A stretch of 32,817 nt of DNA from Candidatus Latescibacterota bacterium (GCA_021295675.1 JAGWBY010000011.1:1-32817), one strand, 5' to 3'; shown: positions 1 to 8,014, counted from the first letter of the stretch. Numbers and translations are program-made. Notes: a model not told the origin generated them from the sequence alone.

Positions 1-192
1 GCCTACGTGCAGCCCGCGGTGCGGCAATTCGACGACTATCGCGTTTTGTGGGACGTGGTCTTGAAAGTGTCGATCACCAAAGCGCTATCCTCTACTACGT
101 CCGTGGCATTCCAGCGCGACAGCGATCCGCTCCATGGAGTGGCTGGAAGCGATTTTAGCCTAACAACGGGTTTAGCACTCGATTGGAACTGA
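1..192 (+). CDS. C-terminal end of a DUF481-like outer-membrane beta-barrel protein (5' end outside window)
   Basis: The reading frame is open from base 1 and stops with TGA at 190-192, leaving 63 residues of a C-terminus. They alternate polar and hydrophobic residues as in beta strands (DDYRVLWDVVLKVSITKAL, then a strand with SVAFQRDSDP, then LTTGLALDWN). This matches the last strands of the DUF481 / salt-induced outer-membrane protein family, which usually close with a TTGL-type strand. The family forms small barrels of unclear function. The last residue is Asn rather than the usual terminal aromatic, but a Trp precedes it. The gene converges on the SDR remnant, with 23 bases between the two stop codons. 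The call rests on a short fragment, and another barrel family is possible. Confidence 0.5.
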   Translation, partial: AYVQPAVRQFDDYRVLWDVVLKVSITKALSSTTSVAFQRDSDPLHGVAGSDFSLTTGLALDWN

Positions 193-215
193 GCAACCAA
201 GTAGTCCGTGACCCT

Positions 216-939
216 TCAATAGGTCGCCCGACCGCCGCTCACGTCAAAGCATTGGCCCGTGGCAAAGGTCGATTCGTCCGATACCAAGAATAAAATGGTC
301 GCCGCCACTTCTTCGGGGCGGCCTAAGCGGCCGAGGGGGATCTTGGCGGTCAAGAAATCGACGCGATCCTGGTCCATGCCCTGCAATATCGGCGTGTCAA
401 TCAGGGCCGGAGCTACGCAATTGACGCGGATGCCGCAGTCCAAAACCTCTTTGGCCAGCGTCTTGGTAAAGCAGATGACGCCCGCCTTGGATACGGAGTA
501 GGGCGCCATATTGGCGTTGCCCTCTTTGCCGGAGATAGAGGCCAGCGAGCAAATGGCCCCACTCTGTTGCGGCAGCATGTAGCGCAAAGCCGCCCGCGAG
601 CACAGAAAGGTTCCCTTGAGATTGATGTCGAGGACGCGGTTTGACCGGCGAGTCCGTGCCGACAATGCCGGCGTTGTTGACCAAGATGTCGAGGCCGCCC
701 AACAGGTCGGCAACTTGGGCAAAGGCCTGGTCAACCGAAGCGGCCTGAGCCACATCAGCGGCAAGGCCGATGGTCGAACCGCCTATTTCAGCAGCCGTCC
801 GTTGTGCGCCGTCGGCGTCGATATCTAAGATGGCCACCTGAGCACCCTCGGCGGCGAGGCGCTGGGCAATGGCGCGGCCTATGCCGCGAGCTGCACCGGT
901 GACAATGGCGTTTTTTCCCTTGAGGGGTTGCGGGTCCAT
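216..939 (-). pseudogene. Short-chain dehydrogenase/reductase (FabG-like), broken by a frameshift with internal deletion
   Basis: Read on the minus strand from ATG at 939-937, the first part is a classical SDR N-terminus: Rossmann motif TGAARGIG, then NNAGIVGTDSP. The second part, in another frame and ending at 216, carries VLDINLKGTF, the catalytic Ser region SLASISG, the Tyr-Lys pair in PYSVSKAG, and a normal C-terminus (SGG near the end). The frames meet at about 636-644. About ten residues normally found between the NNAG strand and the DINLKG helix (the x-W-xx-V segment) are missing, so this is a deletion of 3n+2 bases and not a simple one-base slip. All tetrad residues survive in the two halves. 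SDRs of this type reduce or oxidise hydroxyl/keto groups with NAD(P)(H). It is a decayed gene or an assembly error. Confidence 0.8.
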
Positions 940-1007
940 CTGGTTTTCTATGCTCCCTAATTAGCAATAGATTAATCATCGCCAAAATTGGCGGACATCT
1001 CGCGATT

Positions 1008-1096
1008 GGGATGCTTCGCTTCGCTCAGCATGACAAAGACCGGTCTTTTCCTTTGCCTGTCATGCTGAGCGGAGCGAAGCGGAGTCGAAGCATCCC
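1008..1096. repeat. REP-like palindromic repeat, copy 1
   Basis: The left arm 1008-1035 reads GGGATGCTTCG...CAGCATGACA. The right arm 1058-1096 is its reverse complement with 11-12 extra bases. The centre holds a 14-bp perfect palindrome, AAAGACCGGTCTTT (1035-1048). The last 26 bases of the left arm recur exactly at 4299-4324. The element lies in the divergent gap between the SDR remnant and the first CRTAC1 gene, so it could act as a bidirectional transcript end or RNA stabiliser. Elements with this GCTTCGCTCAGCATGACA core are common in environmental genomes (recalled, not searched). Confidence 0.75.
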
Positions 1097-1111
1097 ATAC
1101 CCGACACTCGT

Positions 1112-1125
1112 GCGTAACGTCAGTT
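1112..1125. repeat. Short repeat GCGTAACGTCAGTT (matches the arm of the 6089-6223 element)
   Basis: These 14 bases are identical to 6212-6225, which contain the right terminal arm of the inverted-repeat element after the second CRTAC1 gene. Here they stand alone, 39 bases before the ATG at 1164. They may be a solo arm left by a lost element, or a shared site. No partner arm is visible nearby. Confidence 0.5.
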
Positions 1126-1136
1126 CATAATTGTCG

Positions 1137-1228
1137 GTTTTATAGCGATACCGAGGAAAAACAATGCCCAATGATAGACTTTCTAAAGGCAGTAGAGCAA
1201 ATGCGGTGGCGGTGGTTTTGCTGCTGAC
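1137..1228 (+). repeat. Leader/signal-peptide cassette, copy 1 (matches 30539-30628)
   Basis: This stretch contains GTTTTAT, an ATACCGAGGA ribosome binding region and the first 22 codons of the CRTAC1 gene. It aligns with 30539-30628. From the ATG on, about 55 of 63 aligned bases agree by my count, with one three-base gap. Similarity stops at the end of the signal-peptide hydrophobic core. The proteins that follow are different architectures. Confidence 0.8.
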
Positions 1229-2864
1229 CTCAATCCTCACTAAAGCGACAGCCGAGACTCGATTCGTCGAGGTGCAGTCGGGCATTGACTTTGCCAATGT
1301 CTCAGGCACTCCCGAGAAGAAGTACATAATTGAGACCCAAGCTGCGGGTGTAACCACGTGGGACTACGATCTCGATGGGGACCCCGATTTGTACTTTACC
1401 ATTGGTTCTCACCTCGAAGGAGAGGGGGCACCGGCAAACGCCCTATTCCGCAACGATGGAGGGCAGTTCGCCAACGCAACAGCAGGTAGCGGCGCTGGCT
1501 TGCAGGGATGGAGCATGGGGGCCGCGCTGGCCGACTACGACCTCGACGGGGACGACGATCTCTACGTCACGCGCTGGGGTCACAACGCCTTGCTCCGCAA
1601 CGAGGGAGAAGGGCGCTTCACCGATGTCGCTGCGCTCGCCAAAGTCGATGACAATCGCTGGGGCATCGGCGCAGCATTCGCCGACTACGACCTCGATGGC
1701 GACCTCGATCTCTACGTCGCCAACTATATCGAGTTCAAACTCGATGGCCCCCCGTTTTACGACAAGTGGTGTAATCACAGGGGAATAAAGGCCGCTTGCG
1801 GTCCAGCCGGCTTCAACGCAGAAAGAGATGTCTTATTCCGCAACGACGGCAACGGCAGCTTCAGTGACGTAAGCGCGGCTGCTGGGATTGACGACCCACC
1901 CCGTTATGGCATGCAAGTCGCCTGGGGCGATCTCGACGCAGATGGCGATCTCGACGCGTACGTGAGCAACGATGGACACGCCAATTCCCTCTTGCGCAAC
2001 GATGGCCGCGAGAAATTCGCTGAAATCGGCATATTGTCGGGTGCTGCCTTCAGCGGCGATGGCCGGTCTCAAGCTGGGATGGGAGTAGCTCTTGGCGACG
2101 GCAATGGCGACGGCTTGTGCGACATCTTCGTCACCAATTTCTCCCAAGACCACAACACGTACTACGAGAATACAGGCACCGGATTTTTCTCCGACATCAG
2201 TGGCCAAGCCGGGCTAGCTGGCAGTAGCCGTCCTTTTATGGGATGGGCCACCTTCTTTTTTGACTACGACAGCGATACCGACCTCGATCTGTTCGTCGCC
2301 AACGGCCACCTCATGCCTGCCATTGACTCTATCGGCAGTGGGCTGCGCTACGCGCAGACAAACCAGCTCTACCGCAATGACGGGGGCAGTCGATTTACAG
2401 AGGTCAGCGGGCGCGCTGGCCCTGGGTTTGGCTTGGCGAGGATAAGTCGCGGTGCCGTCCATGGCGACCTGGATGGCGACGGCGACCCCGATATTGTAGT
2501 GGCCAATCTCGACGCGCCGCCAAGTTTACTGCGCAACGACGGCGATCGCATTTATCACTGGCTGGGACTGGACCTGCACGGTCCACTTGGAAATCGCCAC
2601 GGGATTGGTGCCCATGTCCTGGTGCGCGCGGGTGGCCGCGAGCAGCATCGCCAAGTATTCAGCGGCGACGGGTTTATGGGGCAAAACGACCCGCGTCTCT
2701 TCATCGGGCTGGGAACAGCGCGCCTTGTGGACCACTTGGAGGTGCGCTGGCCTTCCGGGCTAGTGCAGCACTACCAGAACCTGACCGCAGATCGTCTCTA
2801 TCTGATCCACTACCAAGACGGGCTTACAGTCCGAGGAGAGGGGGAGAGGACGGGTCCTGAATGA
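1164..2864 (+). CDS. CRTAC1-family protein: FG-GAP/VCBS beta-propeller with C-terminal ASPIC/UnbV domain, secreted
   Basis: This 566-residue exported protein starts with a signal peptide (MPNDRLSK, then a hydrophobic stretch ending near ATAE, about residues 1-31). The start is set by GAGG at 1153-1156, seven bases from the ATG. About eight calcium-binding-loop repeats follow (DYDLDGDPD, DYDLDGDDD, DYDLDGDLD, DLDADGDLD, DGNGDGLCD, DYDSDTDLD, DLDGDGDPD), each followed by an LYV/LFV-A-N strand, as in integrin-type FG-GAP propellers. The last ~90 residues (HWLGLDLHG, NRHGIGAHV, VRWPSG) are an ASPIC/UnbV domain. The family is extracellular and calcium-binding, and its bacterial role is unknown, with adhesion or carbohydrate recognition proposed. 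The TGA overlaps the next gene's ATG (ATGA), indicating translational coupling with the TPR protein. Confidence 0.92.
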   Translation: MPNDRLSKGSRANAVAVVLLLTSILTKATAETRFVEVQSGIDFANVSGTPEKKYIIETQAAGVTTWDYDLDGDPDLYFTIGSHLEGEGAPANALFRNDGGQFANATAGSGAGLQGWSMGAALADYDLDGDDDLYVTRWGHNALLRNEGEGRFTDVAALAKVDDNRWGIGAAFADYDLDGDLDLYVANYIEFKLDGPPFYDKWCNHRGIKAACGPAGFNAERDVLFRNDGNGSFSDVSAAAGIDDPPRYGMQVAWGDLDADGDLDAYVSNDGHANSLLRNDGREKFAEIGILSGAAFSGDGRSQAGMGVALGDGNGDGLCDIFVTNFSQDHNTYYENTGTGFFSDISGQAGLAGSSRPFMGWATFFFDYDSDTDLDLFVANGHLMPAIDSIGSGLRYAQTNQLYRNDGGSRFTEVSGRAGPGFGLARISRGAVHGDLDGDGDPDIVVANLDAPPSLLRNDGDRIYHWLGLDLHGPLGNRHGIGAHVLVRAGGREQHRQVFSGDGFMGQNDPRLFIGLGTARLVDHLEVRWPSGLVQHYQNLTADRLYLIHYQDGLTVRGEGERTGPE

Positions 2865-4228
2865 AGCGACGACAACCGCTAGGTACCTTGCTGTTACTCA
2901 AGGTGATTCTCGTTCTAGCTGCCCATATCGAAGGCTGCGGCTATCGAGAAGAACGAGCCGCTCCTCAGACTGCGGAAGTTGAAACGCCCCCCCTTGCTAC
3001 GGCTGCCGCTATCGACAAGGCGCGGAATCTGCTCAATGTCCGTCAGCCCAAGGAAGCCGAACGAGTCCTCAGAGAAGCCTTGGAGGTCACCCCGAACCAC
3101 GCCCAACTCAACAGTTTGCTCGGCGCAGCCCTAGTGGAGCTCAGCAACTTTGCAGAGGCCGAGGCCCGCTTCCGCAGAGCAGCAGAGCTGGATCCAACCT
3201 TGGCGGATCCCTTGGCCAGACTCGGCTGGCTTCTCTACGAAAAGCAGGGGAAGGCGACTGAGGCCAAGGCATTGTTGCAGCAGAGCCTAAAACTCGACCC
3301 CGACCACGAGAGGGGTCGCTATACACTGGGACTCGTGTACCAGCGCGAGGGCGAACTGGACAGCGCCGCCGTGGTGTACGCCAGCCTGCTGGAACGAATA
3401 CCATCGGCCGAAGCCCACCGCCAACTGGGCCTGACCTATCTCCAGCAAGGCAAACTGGAGCACGCCCAACGATCCCTCCAAGAAGCAGCGCGCTGGTCCC
3501 CGTACGACCCCCAGACCCTAGTGGGGTTAGGCCAAGCGATGGCCCGCCAAGGCAAGGCCGACAGCGCCCGGCTGATCCTCAAGAGGGCGGAGAGAATACG
3601 CCAAGAAGAAGAGGAACTCCGCCCCCTGCGCGACGCCGCCACCCGCTATCCGAATCGTCCCCAGTCGCACTTCAACTTGGGGGTGGCGTACGCCCGGATG
3701 GGGCGGTTGGCGTTGGCGCAACAGGCGTACCGGCGCGCCTTGGAAACGGATCCTTCGTACGCGCGCGCCTACAAGGGCCTCGGAACCCTTGCTATGTCCG
3801 CAGGAGAGTTGGACCAAGCCGAGATTCTCTTTGCGGAAGCCCTCGCGCACGACTCGACCTTGGCCACGGCGCACAACAACCTAGGGCTGATCTACCACGC
3901 CAGCGGCCGCCATGCAAAGGCCGTCGCGCAATTTGAATCCGCTGCTCGCGACGCTCCTACACAGGCTCCTCTCTGGGCCAATGTAGCACGGGCCTACCGC
4001 GATCTGGGACAGGCCGAGCAGGCGCGCCGGACGGCAGCAAAGGCCCTAGCGATCGACTCTACACTGCACGGTGCAAGGGAGATACTCGGAGACGCGCACT
4101 TTCTGGACGGGGCGCTGGAGAAGGCGCTAGAGAACTGGCACCGCGTCGCCGAGACAACGCCTAGCGATACAGCGCTGACTACCAAGATTGAGCGGGCCGA
4201 GCGAGCGCTAGAGAGCAGACTGCGATGA
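2861..4228 (+). CDS. Periplasmic TPR-repeat protein, possible lipoprotein
   Basis: This 455-residue protein has an N-terminal hydrophobic stretch (residues 8-22) followed by HIEGCGYRE. The Cys could be a lipidation site, but Ile-Glu before Gly-Cys is a poor lipobox, so a cleaved signal peptide or membrane anchor is equally possible. From about residue 50 to the end it is nearly all tetratricopeptide repeats, roughly ten or eleven, with typical A-x-x-x-L-G and A-x-x-x-Y/F-x-x-A-L-x-x-D-P signatures (for example AYKGLGTLAMSAGELDQAEI). A charged break (RQEEEELRPLRDAA, about residue 250) divides the array in two. TPRs are protein-protein docking surfaces. Its start overlaps the upstream CRTAC1 stop and a second CRTAC1 gene follows, so it probably scaffolds or handles those propeller proteins. 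That role is inferred. Confidence 0.88.
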   Translation: MKRRQPLGTLLLLKVILVLAAHIEGCGYREERAAPQTAEVETPPLATAAAIDKARNLLNVRQPKEAERVLREALEVTPNHAQLNSLLGAALVELSNFAEAEARFRRAAELDPTLADPLARLGWLLYEKQGKATEAKALLQQSLKLDPDHERGRYTLGLVYQREGELDSAAVVYASLLERIPSAEAHRQLGLTYLQQGKLEHAQRSLQEAARWSPYDPQTLVGLGQAMARQGKADSARLILKRAERIRQEEEELRPLRDAATRYPNRPQSHFNLGVAYARMGRLALAQQAYRRALETDPSYARAYKGLGTLAMSAGELDQAEILFAEALAHDSTLATAHNNLGLIYHASGRHAKAVAQFESAARDAPTQAPLWANVARAYRDLGQAEQARRTAAKALAIDSTLHGAREILGDAHFLDGALEKALENWHRVAETTPSDTALTTKIERAERALESRLR

Positions 4229-4295
4229 CCCGAGTGTGGGAAAGGACCAAGCTGTTTATAGTACTCCACACTAAGTACACGACCGTAGAGCGGTA

Positions 4296-4358
4296 TGAGA
4301 TGCTTCGCTTCGCTCAGCATGACAACAGGGGCGTCATCACCGGTCATGCAGCATCTCA
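4296..4358. repeat. REP-like palindromic repeat, copy 2, abutting a gene start
   Basis: Bases 4299-4324 are an exact 26-base match to 1010-1035. The outer arms TGAGATGCT (from 4296) and AGCATCTCA (ending 4358) pair, as do GCATGAC and GTCATGC, with a 12-base bulge in the left arm. The element ends nine bases before the preferred ATG of the next gene. A wider 14-bp inverted repeat surrounds it, ACTAAGTACACGAC at 4270-4283 and its complement at 4391-4404. The right copy of that repeat is inside the signal-peptide codons. Confidence 0.7.
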
Positions 4359-4366
4359 GCGCTCCC

Positions 4367-6088
4367 ATGCCTAACGTCCATTGGATTACTGTCGTGTACT
4401 TAGTACTCCACATCATCGCCAGTCCGCTCGGCGCAACGGGTCCGACGCCTATCCACTTCGTGGATGTGGCCGAGGAGACGGGCTTGGTATTTCACCACGA
4501 AACCGGAGCGTGGGGACGTCACTACCTGCCCGAGACAATGGGAGGGGGTGTCTGCGTTCTCGACTTTGACGGAGACGGTCGGCTCGATGTCTATGCGGTC
4601 AACGGCGCGCCCGTAGTCCCTCCGCCCGAAACTGCCAGTAGGGCACCCGTCAACGCCCTCTTCCGCCAGACTGCCGCAGGCCGTTTTGTCGAAGTAGGTG
4701 CTGCCGCGGAAGTTGACCACGGTGGAATTGGCATGGGCTGTGCGGTCGGCGATTGCGACAACGACGGCGATCCAGACCTCCTCGTCACCAACTATGGATT
4801 CGATGCCTTCTACCGCAACAACGGGAACGGCCTATTCGACGAGGTCTCTAGCCCCGTCGGACTCGCCGACAGCCTGTGGAGTAGTGGCGCAGCTTTCGGA
4901 GACGTCGATCTGGACGGCGACTTAGACCTGTATGTGGTCCACTACGTCGAATTTGATCCCGAGCGTCAGACTGGGGAGATGGCTCCCTATCTCGCGGACC
5001 TATCTCTAGCGCAGGCAGAGGGCGAAGAGCTGCCAGCAGCCTATCCGCGACCATCCAGCTTTCCCGCAAGTCCAGATCGCCTGCTGCGCAACGAAAACGG
5101 GCAGTTTGCCGACATCTGCGATCGGGTGGACACAAACGCGATTGCCGGCAGGGGACTGGGAGTTGCCTTCGGCGACTACAACCTCGACGGTTGGCCCGAT
5201 CTCTATGTCGCCAACGACGGAAATCCCAATTTCCTCTACCACAACCGAGGGGATGGGAGCTTCGAGGAAGTGGGAGCGACCTCGGGGACGGCCTACGGGC
5301 TGTCGGGGCAGGCCGAGGCCGGCATGGGAGTTGACTTCGGGGATTACGACAACAACGGCTTTCCAGACCTCGCGGTCACCAATTTCCAGGGAGAACCGAA
5401 CGATCTCTACCAAAACACGGGGATGGGTTTCTTTGCCAACGCCACGTACAGCTCGGGAACCGGCTGGGTGACGCTCCCTTTCCTAGGGTTTGGGATTGGG
5501 TTTTTGGATTTCGATAGCGATGGATGGCTCGACTTATTCGTCGCCAATGGGCACGTCTTGGATAACGTCGAGCGTTTCGACCCCTCTACTTCCTATCCAC
5601 AGCGCAATCTGCTGTTCCACAACAACGGCGCAGTTAGTGGTGGAGAGAACCGGTTCGTCGAAGTAGGCACCTCATCCGGGCCGGGGATGGCCCAAGTTCG
5701 AGTGAGCCGGGGGAGTGCCGTAGCAGACTGGAATGCAGACGGCGCTGTCGATCTGCTAGTGGCTAATATCGGCGAACAGCTCTCCCTTTTGCGCAACGAG
5801 GGAAGCAACGGGCATCACTGGCTCGGGGTGAGGCTCCAAGGACAATCGAGCAACCGAGACGGAATTGGCACACAGGTCTGCGTTCGGGCTGGAGAGCTGA
5901 GACAGTGCCGAGAAGTACAGGGGGCCGGAAGCTACCTAAGTCACAGCGAGCTGCGGCTCCACTTCGGCCTAGGGCAGCACGCCGCAGTGGATTCAGTCGC
6001 AGTGCGTTGGCCCGTCGGGGGCGTGCAGCATCTGGTGAACGTCGAGGCGAATCAAACGCTGTTTGTGCTAGAGTCCGCTACTGACTAG
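4367..6088 (+). CDS. Second CRTAC1-family protein: FG-GAP/VCBS propeller plus ASPIC/UnbV domain, secreted
   Basis: Taken from ATG 4367 the protein has 573 residues and opens with a signal peptide (MPNVHWITVVYLVLHIIASPLGA). Longer in-frame starts at 4346 and 4295 exist, but they would translate the REP-like repeat. None of the three has a strong ribosome binding site, so the start is uncertain. Calcium-loop repeats run through the body: DFDGDGRLD, DCDNDGDPD, DVDLDGDLD, DYNLDGWPD, DYDNNGFPD, DFDSDGWLD and DWNADGAVD, each before a V-x-N strand. The C-terminal ~90 residues (HHWLGVRLQG, NRDGIGTQV, VRWPVGG) are an ASPIC/UnbV domain. Order and length match the gene at 1164, so the two are paralogues flanking the TPR gene. 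A pair of Cys residues in the UnbV domain (VCVRAGELRQC) could form a disulphide. Confidence 0.9.
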   Translation: MPNVHWITVVYLVLHIIASPLGATGPTPIHFVDVAEETGLVFHHETGAWGRHYLPETMGGGVCVLDFDGDGRLDVYAVNGAPVVPPPETASRAPVNALFRQTAAGRFVEVGAAAEVDHGGIGMGCAVGDCDNDGDPDLLVTNYGFDAFYRNNGNGLFDEVSSPVGLADSLWSSGAAFGDVDLDGDLDLYVVHYVEFDPERQTGEMAPYLADLSLAQAEGEELPAAYPRPSSFPASPDRLLRNENGQFADICDRVDTNAIAGRGLGVAFGDYNLDGWPDLYVANDGNPNFLYHNRGDGSFEEVGATSGTAYGLSGQAEAGMGVDFGDYDNNGFPDLAVTNFQGEPNDLYQNTGMGFFANATYSSGTGWVTLPFLGFGIGFLDFDSDGWLDLFVANGHVLDNVERFDPSTSYPQRNLLFHNNGAVSGGENRFVEVGTSSGPGMAQVRVSRGSAVADWNADGAVDLLVANIGEQLSLLRNEGSNGHHWLGVRLQGQSSNRDGIGTQVCVRAGELRQCREVQGAGSYLSHSELRLHFGLGQHAAVDSVAVRWPVGGVQHLVNVEANQTLFVLESATD

Positions 6089-6223
6089 CTGACGTTACGC
6101 CTTGTAGGGGCAACCCTCGTGGTTGCCCTCGTCGGAGCCCGCTGGCTGAGTACGCGGTGTCGCTTGGGCGTCCACAAGGGACGCCCCTACATCTAGCGGT
6201 TCGGCCCAGAGGCGTAACGTCAG
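6089..6223. repeat. Composite inverted-repeat element (MITE- or REP-like)
   Basis: The outer arms CTGACGTTACGCC (6089-6101) and GGCGTAACGTCAG (6211-6223) are perfect 13-bp inverted repeats. Inside, GTAGGGGC (6104-6111) pairs with GCCCCTAC (6183-6190). There are also two small hairpins, GGGCAACC/GGTTGCCC and GGGCGTCC/GGGACGCCC. No open frame of note lies inside. It begins right after the stop codon of the second CRTAC1 gene and could serve as its transcript end. No clear target-site duplication was found. Confidence 0.7.
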
Positions 6224-6260
6224 TTAAATTACTTGACGGACTTAGGTTGTAGAGATTATC

Positions 6261-6290
6261 TTGACCAACACTTCAGATAATTTTTATAAG
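6261..6290 (+). promoter_or_regulatory. Candidate sigma70-type promoter upstream of the parvulin/surface cluster
   Basis: TTGACC at 6261-6266 and TATAAG at 6285-6290 are separated by 18 bases. They sit in an AT-rich stretch (about 6224-6358) that contrasts sharply with the GC-rich surroundings. The position fits a promoter for the gene at 6359 and the genes behind it. Assignment is by motif only. Confidence 0.45.
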
Positions 6291-6293
6291 TTG

Positions 6294-6323
6294 TTGATAA
6301 ATAAAGATTTATGGTAGTAGAAT
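6294..6323 (+). promoter_or_regulatory. Second candidate promoter, downstream of the first
   Basis: TTGATA at 6294-6299 and TAGAAT at 6318-6323 are 18 bases apart. Transcription would begin near 6330, giving a short leader of about 28 bases before the ATG at 6359, with no Shine-Dalgarno sequence. It may be an alternative or tandem promoter to the one at 6261-6290. Confidence 0.35.
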
Positions 6324-6358
6324 TTTTAAATTCACAAACTGCTGAAAAATAAATACTT

Positions 6359-8011
6359 ATGAACTATATGGAGCCAAGAATCGTCCTCGTCCTAATAGCC
6401 GTCTCAGTGGTCGCCTGCGGGCAGGAGGATCCGGTCGTTGCCCGAATCGGCGACGCCGAAATCTCGCTGTCGCAGGTAGAGCAGTTTGTAGAACGGCTGC
6501 CCCAAGGGCTACGCAGCCAAGATACCGGCCGCGTCGCGACCGCGGATCACGTCTGGTCGCTCATCGACCACCACCTCATTCTCGCGGAAGCCCGACGACG
6601 AGGGCTAGCTGCCGACGCCGAAATTCAGCGCGAACTGGCCCACCAAGAACGCCGTTGGCTGGCGCAGCTATACAGAGAGCGGAGCGGGATCGCGGAAATC
6701 GCCGTTTCCGTAGATGATGTAGAGCGGACCTTTCTCCGCTTGGGGTTCGATAAGGAGCGCCTCCTCACTCGGCTCATCGTCGCCGACGAAAACCTGCTAG
6801 CGGAAGCCCTCGGGCGCGTTCGTTCTGGAGCGGAATTAGCTGAGGTGGCGCATTCGTACGGAGAGATGGATTCGCTCGCGCTAGGGGATGGGACCGTCGG
6901 CTGGATCGGCCGCGAGGCCCTGGCCCGCTACCGCATACCAGAGGAAGTGTTCTTCTCCATTCAAGATAGGCGTCTTGCTCCTGTCGCCGACTTGGGCGGA
7001 GCGTGGCAGATCTACCAGTTCGAGAATACGCGCGCGCGGCCCTTGGCGGATGTGTGGGAGCTGATGCACGAACGAACGCTTAGGGAACACCGGAGCCGGC
7101 AAAGCCACCAAGCGTACGAGCAACTGGCCCGCCAGCTAGCGCTTCGCGTGAGGCCGGAAGGAATGAAAGCCGCCCTCGCACTCGGCGGCGCGGGTGTCGC
7201 TCCCCATAGCCTCGCGGAGCCATTGGGTGCCCAGGTGCTATGCGACTTCAACGGAGACTCGCTGACCGTGCGCGACTTTTTGACCGCATTGCTGCGCATT
7301 GGCTTCCGCAGTGCCTTGAGGGACAGCGGCCACGTGATGCAGTTGGCAAGCTCCGAGGTATTGCCAATCTATCTGTTCGCCGCGGCGGCCCGTAGCCAAG
7401 CGTGGGATAAAGAGCCCGAGTTCCAAGAATTCGCCGAGCAGAAGAAGCAACAGTTGATGTTGGCAGCTCTTGAGGAGCAGGCCGCGGCCGAGAGCGGGCC
7501 CATGGAGGAAAAAGACATCCGCGCGTATTACGACCGCAATAAGGGGCAGTTCCGGGTGCCAGAATCCGTCGTCATCCGGCGTCTCTATGTGAATACCTAT
7601 GAACAGGCACGGGATCTGCGCGAGGAGATCGATGCGGGAGCAGAACTCGTCGCCCTCCTCGAGCGCCCGTTGGTCGCCCGCCACGTCCACCCCCAGTTGC
7701 AGGGAATAAGGCGATTTTTCCGCATTCACGAGGCGCACTTTCCGGAATTGGTCGCAGGGGCGTTCGATGCCGAGACAGGCGATGTCGTAGGCCCGGTGCC
7801 GGTTGGGGACGGCTTTGCGGTCTTTGAGGTGCTAGGGCACCTAGAGCCGGAAGTGCAGCCGTATGACAAAGCCCGCCCAGAAGCGCGCCGGTTGCTGCTC
7901 AAGGCGAGAACGGACGAAGCTATGGCTGGCCTTATTCGCAAGCTCAGGGAGCAACACCAAAACCAAATAACGCTCTACGACCTTCCCGTTGGTGAGGCGG
8001 AGGAATTGTAG
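6359..8011 (+). CDS. SurA/PrsA-like peptidyl-prolyl isomerase lipoprotein with two parvulin-like domains
   Basis: The 550-residue product has a lipoprotein signal (hydrophobic core, then VVACGQ with Cys20), so it should be anchored at a membrane and face the periplasm. An N-terminal chaperone segment (VARIGDAEISLSQVEQF, typical of SurA/PpiD) leads into a parvulin-like domain at about residues 135-230 (LAEVAHSYGEMDS, GDGTVGWIGREAL). A second, more divergent domain at about 385-520 begins YYDRNKGQFRVPESV. Parvulins accelerate proline isomerisation and hold outer-membrane or exported proteins during folding. Being first in a run of secreted and barrel-like proteins suggests a dedicated chaperone for them, which is inferred. 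The start lacks a Shine-Dalgarno sequence, and an alternative in-frame ATG lies at 6368. The next gene begins four bases after the stop. Confidence 0.85.
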   Translation: MNYMEPRIVLVLIAVSVVACGQEDPVVARIGDAEISLSQVEQFVERLPQGLRSQDTGRVATADHVWSLIDHHLILAEARRRGLAADAEIQRELAHQERRWLAQLYRERSGIAEIAVSVDDVERTFLRLGFDKERLLTRLIVADENLLAEALGRVRSGAELAEVAHSYGEMDSLALGDGTVGWIGREALARYRIPEEVFFSIQDRRLAPVADLGGAWQIYQFENTRARPLADVWELMHERTLREHRSRQSHQAYEQLARQLALRVRPEGMKAALALGGAGVAPHSLAEPLGAQVLCDFNGDSLTVRDFLTALLRIGFRSALRDSGHVMQLASSEVLPIYLFAAAARSQAWDKEPEFQEFAEQKKQQLMLAALEEQAAAESGPMEEKDIRAYYDRNKGQFRVPESVVIRRLYVNTYEQARDLREEIDAGAELVALLERPLVARHVHPQLQGIRRFFRIHEAHFPELVAGAFDAETGDVVGPVPVGDGFAVFEVLGHLEPEVQPYDKARPEARRLLLKARTDEAMAGLIRKLREQHQNQITLYDLPVGEAEEL

Positions 8012-8014
8012 CGG

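Noticed and set aside
1443..2207. Minus-strand frames opposite the first CRTAC1 gene rich in VEV/IEI repeats
   Set aside because: The repetitive look is the complement of the Asp/Gly calcium-loop codons on the plus strand.
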